Below, one piece after another: positions 35,934 to 44,213 of a stretch of DNA of 64,000 nucleotides (position 1 is the first letter of the stretch; every line of letters starts with the position of its first letter). The notes beneath the pieces are model-generated. The model was not told the DNA's origin. It made no database searches and saw only the letters and a list, made by a program, of their open reading frames with translations. This DNA is from Anaerolineae bacterium (GTDB taxonomy: Bacteria > Chloroflexota > Anaerolineae > Anaerolineales > Anaerolineaceae), in NCBI GenBank assembly GCA_013178295.1, contig JABLWW010000017.1, forward strand, positions 1 to 64,000, given 5' to 3'. The position numbers and the translations under genes were made by a program.

Positions 35934-36875
35934 CTACTTGTGAGATGGAGGAGTGGTTTCCCCGATGACATAGGAGGGGCGATCCATGGAGCGGTCAAAA
36001 ACATGCGCCAGATACTCGCCAAAAATCCCCAGTGTGAAAAGCTGTGTTCCGCTGAAGATTGAAATGATGGAGGCAAGGAATGGGAACCCCGGAATGCTGC
36101 CTGCGGTGAGGTAGAGAATGACCACATAGGCGAAGATGCCAAGCCCGAACAAGGTGAGTGCAAAACCCAGCAGGCTGGCAAAGCGCAGTGGGGCGGTGCT
36201 GAATCCGGTCAGGATCAAGAAAACCTGTTTGAGCAATTTCATGAAGGTGTAGTTGGAATGACCGATTTGGCGCGGGTGCTCATCAACGGCGACGCTGGCA
36301 AAACGGGTGGTGCCCCAGGCAAGCAATACATCCAAGATAACGCCCGGGCTTTGAAAATTGACAAAAGCCTTGCGCAGCTCGGTGCGGAAAGCGCGGAAGG
36401 CGCTGATATCGCGGATGGTTGTAATTCCCATGACAAATGCCAGGGTGATCTTGGTAACCCGCGAGGACAGATTGCGCCACAGTGAGTGGGGCAATTTTTT
36501 TGGCGAACCGTAAACGACGTCATACCCCTCAGCCAGCTTTTTAAGGAGGTGCGGAATTTCCTCAGGCGGGTGTTGAAGGTCGTCGTCCATGGTAACGATT
36601 ATCTCATGTTGCGCGCTGCGTACCCCGCACAGTGTGGCGTTGTGCTGCCCATAATTGCGCATCAGGTTGATGCCTCGGATGGTGGCATACCGCTGACTTA
36701 GGTCGCAAATGATTTGCCAGCTGTTGTCGTGGCTGCCGTCGTTGACGAAGATGATTTCGTATTGTGATGCAATTTCTGTCAGGACGTTGATCAGGCGCAG
36801 GCTGAGCGGCTCAAGGGAGTTGGCTGCGTTATAGACCGGTATGACCACAGATATTGAAAGGGGAGCTTGATCCAT
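35934..36875 (-). CDS. GT2 polyprenyl-phosphate glycosyltransferase (DPM1/ArnC-like)
   Basis: A 313-residue protein. The N-terminal GT2 domain has SISVVIPVYNAANSLEPLSL, IIFVNDGSHDNSW, MRNYGQHNATLCG and the catalytic DDDLQHPPEEIP. Two C-terminal membrane segments (ASLLGFALTLFGLGIFAYVV, and the stretch before SGTQLFTLGIFGEYL) match the ArnC/GtrB arrangement. It probably loads a sugar on undecaprenyl phosphate for use outside the membrane. The multi-membrane protein encoded next may be the transferase that uses it. Confidence 0.88.
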   Translation of the reverse strand: MDQAPLSISVVIPVYNAANSLEPLSLRLINVLTEIASQYEIIFVNDGSHDNSWQIICDLSQRYATIRGINLMRNYGQHNATLCGVRSAQHEIIVTMDDDLQHPPEEIPHLLKKLAEGYDVVYGSPKKLPHSLWRNLSSRVTKITLAFVMGITTIRDISAFRAFRTELRKAFVNFQSPGVILDVLLAWGTTRFASVAVDEHPRQIGHSNYTFMKLLKQVFLILTGFSTAPLRFASLLGFALTLFGLGIFAYVVILYLTAGSIPGFPFLASIISIFSGTQLFTLGIFGEYLAHVFDRSMDRPSYVIGETTPPSHK

Positions 36876-36888
36876 GCGCTTTATCTTT

Positions 36889-38943
36889 TTATTGGCAATC
36901 CATAAACTCTTTTGTTTTGCGGAGGGCTTCCAAAGCCCTTTGGGATGGGGCGTGTTCTTCGTGCAACCGCCCCATCAGGAAGCACAGTTTGAGGTGCAGG
37001 TCTGGTTTTGCCTGGAATGTTTGAACGGTCAGCTCGAGCGATTTTTCCCAGTCTCCATACTGGGCATAGCCGTCAATAAAGACGAGCATCTCGGACATCT
37101 CAGTCGGGGCGAGACCCTGCCCAAAAGCCTGATTTCCCAATTCTACCACCTGTTGCCAGTCACTGCGCTGGCGGGCAAGTTCGGCTTTTTCAAAGAAGTA
37201 GCACCATGTGTTGTGTGGAGGTTCATCGCCAAAAATGTGCGCTGGCGGCACGGCTGGCTGGCTTGGCGAGTGGTCAATCTGCGCGGTGTTTGAAAAGGAG
37301 AGTATCTCTTCGATTTCGCGGGGGAAGGTTCGTATGTCCCGATCAACAAGCGGGTTGATGACACGCACGCACCCCGGAGGTGAGTAGTGGATCAAAAGCA
37401 TATTAGAGGTGTTGCCCTGAAACATGGCACTGCGGTAGCCCTGTCTGATGGGGAGGCCGGGCTGGAGGTCTTCTGCTTTGGGCAGGCTTCTGCCCATGCG
37501 CACGGGCATATATCCCAGAAAATAGGGTAGATCAAGCGAGTTGTGCTGGGGGGCATACAGCCAGTTGAGAGGGGCGGTCAGCGAGTTGTCGCTGGAGTAT
37601 TGAAAGGGCAGTGCGTAGGCAAGCAGAAAAGTCCCCGGGACGATCTGCGGTGCTCGCCAGGATAACTGCCAGAAGAAGTTTTTCTGCGTTTCCCACTCAC
37701 GGCGGAATGTAACGGTGGAGGAAAAATTTGATCCAACAGCCATGCTGACCAGCAGGCTGAGAAATATAATTTTCTGAAGGCGTCTGCGCATTATCCATTG
37801 CAGCAAGCCTACCATGAGCAGGGCGCAGCCGGGGATGAATGCCAGCGTAAAGCGGTCATAGGGGAAGCGGGTTTCGATGGGCAGGTCGGCGATCCAGAAT
37901 GGCAACCCGGCAGAGCATAACACCAACAAGCCGCTGCGGATGATTTGCAAGGAAGCGGAATCCCACGCAAGCGGATCGGCGTCGCTTTGGGTGGTTTGTT
38001 TGCCCAGACGGTTGAAGTTTTTTAGATAAAGAAAGGTGAAGATGGCAGTGGCGAGAACGATCAGCCAGTGCAGACGCGAGGATGCTGTTGTCATATCCTC
38101 CTGCAACGGGAAGCGGAACGTTTCACTCCAGGCAATCCAGGAGGTCAGCAACAGGTTATAGGGTATCTTGAAAATTTGGGTGATGAGATTGCTCTGTTCT
38201 CCGTTGGAAACAGCCTCTACCAGAGAAGGCTGGTAGGTGGGAAAACCGATCACCAGCACGCGCCAGACCGCATAACAAGCCAGCAGCATGAGATACGGCA
38301 GCCATTGACGCAGCACCCAGCGCAGACGCTGGCGCGGCGGGGCGGACTTTTCTGTCTGAGAAAGCCAGATAAGGACAGGTCGCAGCGCTTCCAAGCCGAT
38401 GAAGTATTCGGTGGAGAAAATGCACAATGCCAGGCTGAGCAGGGATATCGCCGTGAGGAGGTAACCCTTTGCCCCTTTGTGTTGCAGTGCTTTGAGCATG
38501 ACGCCCCATGAAAGGAACTGGGCGGCGAAGAGCAGGATGCCGTTTGTCCAGACGACAGAAACCGGCTGCTGCTTGAAACCCGGATAGACCACAAACAGCA
38601 GCGCAGCCCAGGCGGTCAGTTCTGGCTGGTTGCGCCAGATTTGTTTTAACGTCCACCAGAGCAGGACGGCTGCCAGCCAGCGGCTGAGCAGAGCGGCGAT
38701 CTGCCACTGGAGCGGGTCGGTACTGAGCAGCGAGTGGGTGAAATAATAAATGATTGCCAACGGAGGGCGGTCGCCGGAGAAATATTCAAAAAAGCCGCTT
38801 GCCCCAAAGGTATGTTTCCACCATACGGCTTGCCAGTCATCCCAATGGAAGCCCAGCCATGGGCTGAGCAAACCATACGAGGTGATGGAGATGACAAGCA
38901 GAAAAAGAGGAAAATGTGCCGCCTGCAGGACGCGTTTGAGCAT
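36889..38943 (-). CDS. multi-spanning GT-C-like membrane protein with soluble C-terminal domain
   Basis: A 684-residue protein. Residues 1-~420 hold about ten hydrophobic segments, with an acidic pair in the first periplasmic loop (GFHWDDWQAVWW), as in lipid-sugar-dependent GT-C transferases. After ~430 the chain is soluble and ends in a TPR-like stretch (ELARQRSDWQQVVELGNQAF, QYGDWEKSLELTVQTF). It starts the minus-strand polysaccharide set, 13 bases before the GT2 gene. The family is not recognised with certainty; an O-mannosyl/arabinosyl-transferase-like role is inferred. Confidence 0.6.
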   Translation of the reverse strand: MLKRVLQAAHFPLFLLVISITSYGLLSPWLGFHWDDWQAVWWKHTFGASGFFEYFSGDRPPLAIIYYFTHSLLSTDPLQWQIAALLSRWLAAVLLWWTLKQIWRNQPELTAWAALLFVVYPGFKQQPVSVVWTNGILLFAAQFLSWGVMLKALQHKGAKGYLLTAISLLSLALCIFSTEYFIGLEALRPVLIWLSQTEKSAPPRQRLRWVLRQWLPYLMLLACYAVWRVLVIGFPTYQPSLVEAVSNGEQSNLITQIFKIPYNLLLTSWIAWSETFRFPLQEDMTTASSRLHWLIVLATAIFTFLYLKNFNRLGKQTTQSDADPLAWDSASLQIIRSGLLVLCSAGLPFWIADLPIETRFPYDRFTLAFIPGCALLMVGLLQWIMRRRLQKIIFLSLLVSMAVGSNFSSTVTFRREWETQKNFFWQLSWRAPQIVPGTFLLAYALPFQYSSDNSLTAPLNWLYAPQHNSLDLPYFLGYMPVRMGRSLPKAEDLQPGLPIRQGYRSAMFQGNTSNMLLIHYSPPGCVRVINPLVDRDIRTFPREIEEILSFSNTAQIDHSPSQPAVPPAHIFGDEPPHNTWCYFFEKAELARQRSDWQQVVELGNQAFGQGLAPTEMSEMLVFIDGYAQYGDWEKSLELTVQTFQAKPDLHLKLCFLMGRLHEEHAPSQRALEALRKTKEFMDCQ

Positions 38944-39061
38944 TGAATTTCCCGTTGAAAAGGTTGCGGCAGTATTGTACCACTGTTTGGGGGACGCGAT
39001 GACCTGCGCCCGCAGGCGTAGCTGGCTGTGGCTGTGTGAAAAGGGCGTTGTCTGCGGGCGA

Positions 39062-40087
39062 TTAAGCGGCGGCGTTGATCTCTTCGATTTTCAGGTTTTC
39101 GAGGTCGCTGCGTCCCAGCCCCATGGCGGCGCCTGCCTGGACATAAGGAAGCGTTTCCTGCCAGCCAAAGAGGGTAGAAGCATACGCGTCGGCGGCGACG
39201 ATATCGGCGCTGGCGATGACCGTATCGGCTTGTTTGACGTCGTTCAGGTTTCCGCCGGTGGGGCCGTTTGCCATCAGCATGCGCACGGCGTCAATGACGG
39301 TCAGGGTGGGGCGCACGCGGCTGGTCAGGTCTGCCAGGTTTTGCCCGAGGTTCCAGTGAAGCGGCGGGCGGTCGCGGATGACGCCCATCAGGTTTTTCAT
39401 CCCCAGCGTCAGCCCTGCCAGACCGTGATTTTTGGCAATGGGGGCGTTGATGATCACATCGGCTTTGAGGATGTCATCGTAAATGGCGGCACGCTTCAGC
39501 GACTGCCCCTGCGGGATGTCGGTATCCACAAACTTGAATTTGGTCATCACCACCATTTCGCCGCCGCTGGCGCGTACCTGTTCTTCGATGCCGCTGACGG
39601 CATAGACCTGCTCCGCCGGCCCGCCAAAGGGGTAGTCCATCACCTGCACCCTGGCGGCGCCCGCCTCGAGACACAGCTTGACCAGGGCAGCTACCACCCA
39701 CGGGTTGGTGGTGGCGGCATATTCATAGCTGCGGGCGGTGCAGATGTTGGGTTTGATGATGACGCGTGCCCCGTGTGGGACAAAACGCTGCATGCCGCCC
39801 AGCGCGGCAAGGGCGCGGCGGGTCAGCGTTTCGGGGTCGCCATGGCGCGCAACGGCAAGATAAGCATCGCTCTGCGCCATGCTTGGCTGAGTGCTGGGCT
39901 CTAACGATGGGGCAATCGGTGTGTGCGAAGGGGAGGCATGGGCGGCGGAAACGGGGGTTTGGGTTGCCGTAGGGATGGGCTGCGGAGCGGCAGGCGTGGC
40001 TGGGCGTGGGCTACAGGCGGCAACCCCCAGCGCTCCGGCGCCAATGGCGGCACAGCGCAGGAATTCTCGACGCGTGAGGTGTTTCAT
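39062..40087 (-). CDS. DUF362 family Tat-exported lipoprotein
   Basis: A 341-residue protein from ATG 40087 (AAGGAG upstream); the frame extends upstream without a better start. The leader MKHLTRREFLRCAAIGAGAL has a twin-arginine RRxFL motif and a lipobox-like GVAAC. The DUF362 domain follows: VIIKPNICTARSYEYAATTN, VVAALVKLCLEAGA, DVIINAPIAKNHGLAGLTLG, MKNLMGVI. Family function is unknown; some members bind Fe-S clusters, but this one shows no ferredoxin motif. It diverges from the kinase gene. Confidence 0.88.
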   Translation of the reverse strand: MKHLTRREFLRCAAIGAGALGVAACSPRPATPAAPQPIPTATQTPVSAAHASPSHTPIAPSLEPSTQPSMAQSDAYLAVARHGDPETLTRRALAALGGMQRFVPHGARVIIKPNICTARSYEYAATTNPWVVAALVKLCLEAGAARVQVMDYPFGGPAEQVYAVSGIEEQVRASGGEMVVMTKFKFVDTDIPQGQSLKRAAIYDDILKADVIINAPIAKNHGLAGLTLGMKNLMGVIRDRPPLHWNLGQNLADLTSRVRPTLTVIDAVRMLMANGPTGGNLNDVKQADTVIASADIVAADAYASTLFGWQETLPYVQAGAAMGLGRSDLENLKIEEINAAA

Positions 40088-40194
40088 ATCAAACTCCTTT
40101 TTAAGCAATCCAATTACCGATAATCTGCATACGCTTTATCATAAATAGAATCACGATTTTTGTCCAGCGTTGGATGAGAATCTGCTTAGATGGC

Positions 40195-40224
40195 TTGCGC
40201 AACTGGGGCGGGGTTGTGTACAAT
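40195..40224 (+). promoter_or_regulatory. sigma-70-type promoter of the kinase gene
   Basis: TTGCGC (40195-40200), an 18-base spacer, then TACAAT (40219-40224). Transcription would start near 40231. This supports ATG 40267 rather than ATG 40234 as the start. Confidence 0.5.
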
Positions 40225-40266
40225 AAAGAGGTCATGGTTTTCTGGCAGCCAGGAGGAATTGGAGAA

Positions 40267-42174
40267 ATGGGCGGTTGGATTGGGCAGACGGTGGCAGGAC
40301 GCTACCACGTGGATGCGCTGCTGGGCGAGGGGGGCATGGCAACGGTGTATAAAGCCTATGACCAGCGTTTGGAAAGCGAAGTGGCGGTCAAGGTCATCCG
40401 TACCGAGGTGTTCCCGCCGCTGCAGTTGCAGCGCGTGCTGGGGCGTTTTGCGCGCGAAGCCAAAGCGCTGGCGCGGCTGACGCACCCCAACATCGTCAAG
40501 GTGATTGATTACGGCGAACACGATGGGACGCCGTATTTGGTGATGCCATACTTGAGTGGTGGGACGCTGCGGCAGAGGATGGGGCGCAAGATGACGCTGG
40601 AGGAAGCCGGGCGTCTGCTGCTGCCGCTGATGCAGGCGCTGGCGTATGCGCACGATGAGGGGCTGGTGCACCGCGACGTCAAACCGGGCAACATCTTATT
40701 GAGCAAGAGCGGTCAGCCGATGCTGGCGGACTTTGGGATTGTGAAGATTGTGGAGGGGGAGGAGATGACGCACCTGACGAGCACGGGGATGGGAGTAGGG
40801 ACGCCGGAATACATGGCGCCGGAGCAGTGGCGCGGGGAGATCACGCCGCAGGTGGATGTGTATGCGTTGGGGGTGGTGCTGTATGAGATGTTGAGCGGAG
40901 AGAAGCCGTACACGGGGAAGACGCCTGGGGAGGTGCTGCTGAAACAGATGAGCGAGCCGCTGCCGGACGTGCGCCAGAAGGCGGAGGGGCTGAGTGCGGC
41001 AGGGGCGGCGCTGGTGGAGCGAGCGCTGGCGCGGGATGTGAGCCAGAGGTGGGGGAGCATGGAGGAATTTGCTGCGGCGCTGGAGCGGGCGCTGCGCGGG
41101 GAGGAAGTGGAGAGGACGGAGACGGCGCCGCGCCCTGTGGCAGCAGTGCAGAGGACGCCGGCGCTGGAGGGGGACGAGGAGACGCGCGATGATCTGGCTG
41201 TGGTGCGCCCGCTGGCTGTCAGTGTGGGTGATGTGGCTCAACAATCTCTGCGGGCAGGCGGTCTGCCGCGCTGGGTGTGGGGGCTGGGGTTGATCGGGCT
41301 GGTGGTGGTGGTGTTGCTGGTGTTTGCCGCCGGGCGAGCGGCGGCGCCCCTGTTTGCCACGCCGACGCCAACGGCGACGGCAACGTCCACCGCAACGCCG
41401 ACCATGACCCCTACGCCAACGGCGACGCTGGGGGTGGGTGCGACGATGATCTCTGAAAAAGACGGGATGGAGCTGGTGTATGTACCGGCGGGGGAATTTG
41501 AGATGGGGTCGCAAGAGGGAGATTATGATGAACGCCCGGTGCACACGGTGTATCTGGATGCCTATTGGATTGACCGCACCGAGGTGACGAATGCCATGTA
41601 TGCCAAATGCGTGCAGGATGGGGCATGCGACGAGCCGGGAAGCAGGGGATCTGCCACGCGCAGCGACTACTACGGTAACAGCAGCTATGCCGACTACCCG
41701 GTGATCAACGTGGATTGGCACATGGCAGATGCCTACTGCCGCTGGGCGGGGAGGCGGCTGCCGAGCGAGGCGGAGTGGGAAAAGGCGGCGCGTGGGACGG
41801 ACGGGCGGGAATACCCGTGGGGGGATGGTGCGCCGTCGTGCGGCCTGGCGAATTATGATGCTGGGAATTACTGTGTAGGGGATACGTCAGCGGTGGGGAG
41901 CTACCCTGAAGGGGCGAGTCCGTACGGGGCGCTGGACATGGCGGGGAACGTGTGGGAGTGGGTGGCGGACTGGTATGACGCAAATTATTATGCCAACTCG
42001 CCGCGCGAGAACCCGAAGGGAGCGTCATCCGGGGAGTATCGTGTGGTGCGCGGCGGCTCGTGGTACTACGTCGTTATCAGCGTGCGGGCTGCCAACCGCG
42101 GCAGGAGCGTTCCGTCCGTCACCAACGACACCAGCGACGGCGGCTTCCGTTGCGCGCTTGGGACATCCCCGTAG
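40267..42174 (+). CDS. membrane Ser/Thr kinase with extracellular FGE-sulfatase/C-lectin-type domain
   Basis: A 635-residue receptor-like kinase. The Hanks-type kinase domain spans ~12-280: LGEGGMATVYKA, VAVKVIR (Lys42), LVHRDVKPGNILL (Asp137), ADFGIVK, YMAPEQW. One membrane segment lies at ~336-361, then a Thr/Pro linker (PTPTATATSTATPTMTPTPT). The outer domain (~391-635) has the FGE/SUMF fold: GMELVYVPAGEFEMGS, AGRRLPSEAEWEKAARG, DMAGNVWEWVADWY, VVRGGSWYY and GGFRCA. It probably binds a ligand rather than oxidising sulfatases. The segment coding for the last ~30 residues has an unusual codon pattern, described separately. ATG 40267 has GGAGGA and GGAGA upstream. Confidence 0.92.
   Translation: MGGWIGQTVAGRYHVDALLGEGGMATVYKAYDQRLESEVAVKVIRTEVFPPLQLQRVLGRFAREAKALARLTHPNIVKVIDYGEHDGTPYLVMPYLSGGTLRQRMGRKMTLEEAGRLLLPLMQALAYAHDEGLVHRDVKPGNILLSKSGQPMLADFGIVKIVEGEEMTHLTSTGMGVGTPEYMAPEQWRGEITPQVDVYALGVVLYEMLSGEKPYTGKTPGEVLLKQMSEPLPDVRQKAEGLSAAGAALVERALARDVSQRWGSMEEFAAALERALRGEEVERTETAPRPVAAVQRTPALEGDEETRDDLAVVRPLAVSVGDVAQQSLRAGGLPRWVWGLGLIGLVVVVLLVFAAGRAAAPLFATPTPTATATSTATPTMTPTPTATLGVGATMISEKDGMELVYVPAGEFEMGSQEGDYDERPVHTVYLDAYWIDRTEVTNAMYAKCVQDGACDEPGSRGSATRSDYYGNSSYADYPVINVDWHMADAYCRWAGRRLPSEAEWEKAARGTDGREYPWGDGAPSCGLANYDAGNYCVGDTSAVGSYPEGASPYGALDMAGNVWEWVADWYDANYYANSPRENPKGASSGEYRVVRGGSWYYVVISVRAANRGRSVPSVTNDTSDGGFRCALGTSP
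42064..42147 (+). other. candidate DGR variable region (VR) at the 3' end of the kinase gene
   Basis: These 28 codons encode the ligand-facing loop after RGGSW. By hand count 24 of 28 end in C or T. They read TAC TAC GTC GTT ATC AGC, then AAC CGC GGC, AGC GTT, TCC GTC ACC AAC GAC ACC AGC GAC GGC. FGE-fold DGR targets show exactly this: NNY codons derived from AAY codons of the template, in the last exposed loop, just before GGFR. All Val codons at the putative variable sites are GTC or GTT, whereas GTG dominates elsewhere in the gene. No reverse transcriptase or template repeat is in the window. Confidence 0.45.
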
Positions 42175-42287
42175 GGGGCTCGCCATGATTCTGATATACT
42201 GGATGCTGGATTCTGAATTTCTGAATCTGGGGCAGGGGGTCTGGGGGAAGGGGCTTGCCCCGTCCCCAGCGGCGTAGATACCTCACC

Positions 42288-42322
42288 CCCTGCCCCCTCT
42301 CCTCTTAGGAGAGGGGGCAGGG
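42288..42322. terminator. perfect 16-bp hairpin after the kinase gene
   Basis: CCCTGCCCCCTCTCCT and AGGAGAGGGGGCAGGG are exact inverted copies around the loop CTT. It can fold in RNA from either strand. No T tract follows, so it may be a repeat element rather than a classic terminator. Confidence 0.5.
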
Positions 42323-42363
42323 CATTCTCTCTTTCCACAGGGGGCAAACTCTGCTTATCACAT

Positions 42364-42575
42364 GTAGGATGGGGCTTGCCCCATCGTCCCCGCATCGGCA
42401 CGGCGTTGGGTTTTTGGGGGTGAGCCGTAGGATGGGGCTTGCCCCATCGTCCCCGCATCGGCACGGCGTTGGGTTTTTGGGGTTGCCCTCCCCCGGCCCC
42501 TCCCGGAGGGAGGGGGGTGAGCCGTAGGATGGGGGCTTGCCCCATCGTCCTATCGGCATTGGCGGGGTGAACCCC
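42364..42575. repeat. modular palindromic repeats, cluster A
   Basis: The palindrome GATGGGGCTTGCCCCATC is at 42368-42385 and 42431-42448, with a 19-base variant at 42528-42546. The first two are each followed by the same ~35-base module (CGTCCCCGCATCGGCACGGC, then GTTGGGTTTTTGGGG). A CCTCCCGGAGGGAGG palindrome and a GGCGGGGTGAACCCC module follow. The unit looks like a REP- or MITE-like family. Confidence 0.8.
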
Positions 42576-42643
42576 GGACGATGGCTTGCTGGATTGCGTG
42601 CGCTGGTTTGTGCTATACTCTAACCGATGGAGTATGTGCAGCC

Positions 42644-42880
42644 ATGCCCACGTTCTTAAGAATAGGTGCACTGCGTTTCTTTTTCTATTCTGGTGACCGC
42701 AACGAACCGCCGCATGTTCACGTTGAAGAGGGCAGCCGCTATGCAAAATTCTGGCTTGAGCCAGTGCGTCTGCAGGCAAGCAGCGGTTTTAGCAGGGTTG
42801 AACTTGGTAAAATACAGAGCCTGGTTTTGGAGAATAAAGAGCAGCTGTTAAGGTGTTGGGATGAGTACTTTAATGATTGA
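42644..42880 (+). CDS. DUF4160 protein
   Basis: A 78-residue protein from ATG 42644: MPTFLRIGALRFFFYSGDRN, PPHVHVEEGSRYAKFWLEP. This is the DUF4160 pattern (short beta protein with F-x-x-D-H/R-N-PPH-x-H). It is regularly followed, as here, by a DUF2442 gene; the pair is often treated as a putative toxin-antitoxin or mobile accessory module without firm proof. It overlaps the next gene by 20 bases. Confidence 0.8.
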   Translation: MPTFLRIGALRFFFYSGDRNEPPHVHVEEGSRYAKFWLEPVRLQASSGFSRVELGKIQSLVLENKEQLLRCWDEYFND

Positions 42881-43172
42881 GGTCAATCTGGCAAGGGTGC
42901 AAAATGTCAGCGTTTCAGAGGAGACGTTGACGGTGGAACTGGAAGACGGGCGCACAGTTTTGCTGCCGCTGGCATGGTACCCGCGGCTGGTGCACGCCAC
43001 GCCAGCCGAGCGCAGTCACTGGCGGCTGATTGGGGAAGGTGTTGGCATCCATTGGCCAGACCTGGATGAGGATATCAGTGTTGAGAATATCCTGGCGGGG
43101 AGACCATCCGGCGAGAGCCAGCGTTCGTTTAAACGCTGGCTGGAAGAGAGAAACGCCCGCCCGCGGGCTTGA
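42861..43172 (+). CDS. DUF2442 protein
   Basis: A 103-residue protein with the DUF2442 core: VSVSEETLTVELEDGRTVLL, PLAWYPRLVHATPAERSHW, GVGIHWPDLDEDISVENILA. Many members end in a short DNA-binding-like tail; the C-terminal RSFKRWLEERNARPRA may serve this. It is the likely partner of the overlapping DUF4160 gene, perhaps as antitoxin. Inference from gene pairing. Confidence 0.82.
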   Translation: MSTLMIEVNLARVQNVSVSEETLTVELEDGRTVLLPLAWYPRLVHATPAERSHWRLIGEGVGIHWPDLDEDISVENILAGRPSGESQRSFKRWLEERNARPRA

Positions 43173-43202
43173 TCCTGCTCCCTGCATGTCGCCGCAACTG
43201 CT

Positions 43203-43400
43203 CCCCTCCCCATGGGAGGGGACAGGGGAGGGCATGTAGCTTGCCCATTGCTATCGACGGGGTGAACCCCGCCCTACGAACATGCGTAGGATGGGGCTTG
43301 CCCCATCGTCCCCGCATCGGCACGGCGTTGGGTTTTTGGGGGTGAGCCGTAGGATGGGGCTTGCCCCATCACCCTATCGGCATCGGCGAGGTCAACCTCA
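43203..43400. repeat. modular palindromic repeats, cluster B
   Basis: It begins with CCCCTCCC/GGGAGGGG around CAT (43203-43221), then a GGGGTGAACCCCGCCCTAC module. The palindrome GATGGGGCTTGCCCCATC is at 43290-43307 and 43353-43370, with the same ~35-base module between. It fills the gap between the DUF2442 gene and the convergent antitoxin-like gene. Confidence 0.8.
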
Positions 43401-43410
43401 GGGGTCTGCT

Positions 43411-43623
43411 CTACGCGTGCTGGCTGCGCCGCTTCTCAATTTCGTCCACAATATCATCTAAAGACTTGTTGGCGAATATGGACTCACGCTCATGGGTGTA
43501 GTCGCCATAGCCCTGCGTAAACTGCTTTAGAAAACGAACAGCGTCCACTACCCCCAATTCTTTATACAACAAACGGATAGCTTGTTGGTTGATTTCTACC
43601 AGTGGTCTTGCGTCTGTAATCAT
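43411..43623 (-). CDS. small antitoxin-like protein paired with PIN toxin
   Basis: A 70-residue acidic/charged protein (NQQAIRLLYKELGVVDAVRF, SLDDIVDEIEKRR). It overlaps the upstream PIN gene by four bases. Similar short proteins accompany PIN-domain genes and are presumed antitoxins; no DNA-binding motif is obvious. Here it lies downstream of the toxin, the less common order. Confidence 0.6.
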   Translation of the reverse strand: MITDARPLVEINQQAIRLLYKELGVVDAVRFLKQFTQGYGDYTHERESIFANKSLDDIVDEIEKRRSQHA

Positions 43624-44060
43624 TTCTCAATCTCCTGAACCAAATCCACAGGATTCATAACTTTTACTGATAAACCTTTGATCTTCCTGGCATTTCGCAA
43701 CAACTTATCGTCACAAGTGCAGAAGTAATCGGCGTTCCCTGATTCTGCCAGAGCAAGATGAAGTGCATCCAGTGGTTTAATGCCGGATGCGGTTAACTCC
43801 GCCGCTCGCTTTTTATCTTTTTCGGTTACGCTGATGAGCTTTTTCGCTTTTGCCAAAATGGCCAGTGTATGCTCCCTTCGAATGGCTAAATTGCTCTGCT
43901 CGCTTTCGTAAAGCAGCGCTTCTGACGAAAGGATTTCCGCCTGACCGCCATCACAAAAGGCGATAAGCCCCAAAACAGCTTCTGCTTCAAGAACCATCCG
44001 AACTTGACGCGGTGTGTCCAGCGGTCTTTGGATGGCACAAAGGTCAAGGTAGATTTTCAC
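43620..44060 (-). CDS. PIN domain ribonuclease (putative VapC-like toxin)
   Basis: A 146-residue PIN protein. Metal-binding acidic residues are visible: Asp6 in MKIYLDLCAIQRPLD, Glu near LLYESEQSN, Asp in IKPLDALHLALAESGNADYF and the final CTCDDKLL. PIN toxins cut tRNA or mRNA. The gene is followed at once by a small antitoxin-like gene, within the repeat patch. Confidence 0.82.
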   Translation of the reverse strand: MKIYLDLCAIQRPLDTPRQVRMVLEAEAVLGLIAFCDGGQAEILSSEALLYESEQSNLAIRREHTLAILAKAKKLISVTEKDKKRAAELTASGIKPLDALHLALAESGNADYFCTCDDKLLRNARKIKGLSVKVMNPVDLVQEIEK

Positions 44061-44213
44061 AATATCATTTTATCACTATTCTGGACGCCGCTTGCCAGTG
44101 GCGCAGTGCAGGCACGGAAAACAGCTGGCGGGCGGTTTCCATTGTGTCCCCCAGGCAGTCCGCAGGTTGCGTTGAGCGCCACAGCGTGTGCGAAACCCAA
44201 CATTACACATCGG

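Larger units (their letters stand above)
42175..42643. other. gene-free repeat patch, first part
   Basis: No credible gene. It holds a 16-bp stem hairpin (42288-42322), three copies of the GATGGGGCTTGCCCCATC palindrome and their associated modules. Open frames translated through it are repetitive (NAVPMRGRWGKPHPT-type) and are not real genes. Confidence 0.75.

Noticed and set aside
40696..41721. Minus-strand frame of 341 codons inside the kinase gene
   Set aside because: The translation is an Arg/His/Pro-rich artefact of the biased kinase linker region.
42061..42174. Resident reverse transcriptase or template repeat for the candidate DGR within the window
   Set aside because: I looked for an A-rich near-copy of the loop and for an RT-like protein on both strands and found none; if real, they lie elsewhere.
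42066..42779. Minus-strand frame of 237 codons across the repeat patch
   Set aside because: Its product repeats NAVPMRGRWGKPHPT-like units encoded by the palindromic repeats; it overlaps the real DUF4160 gene and the kinase 3' end.
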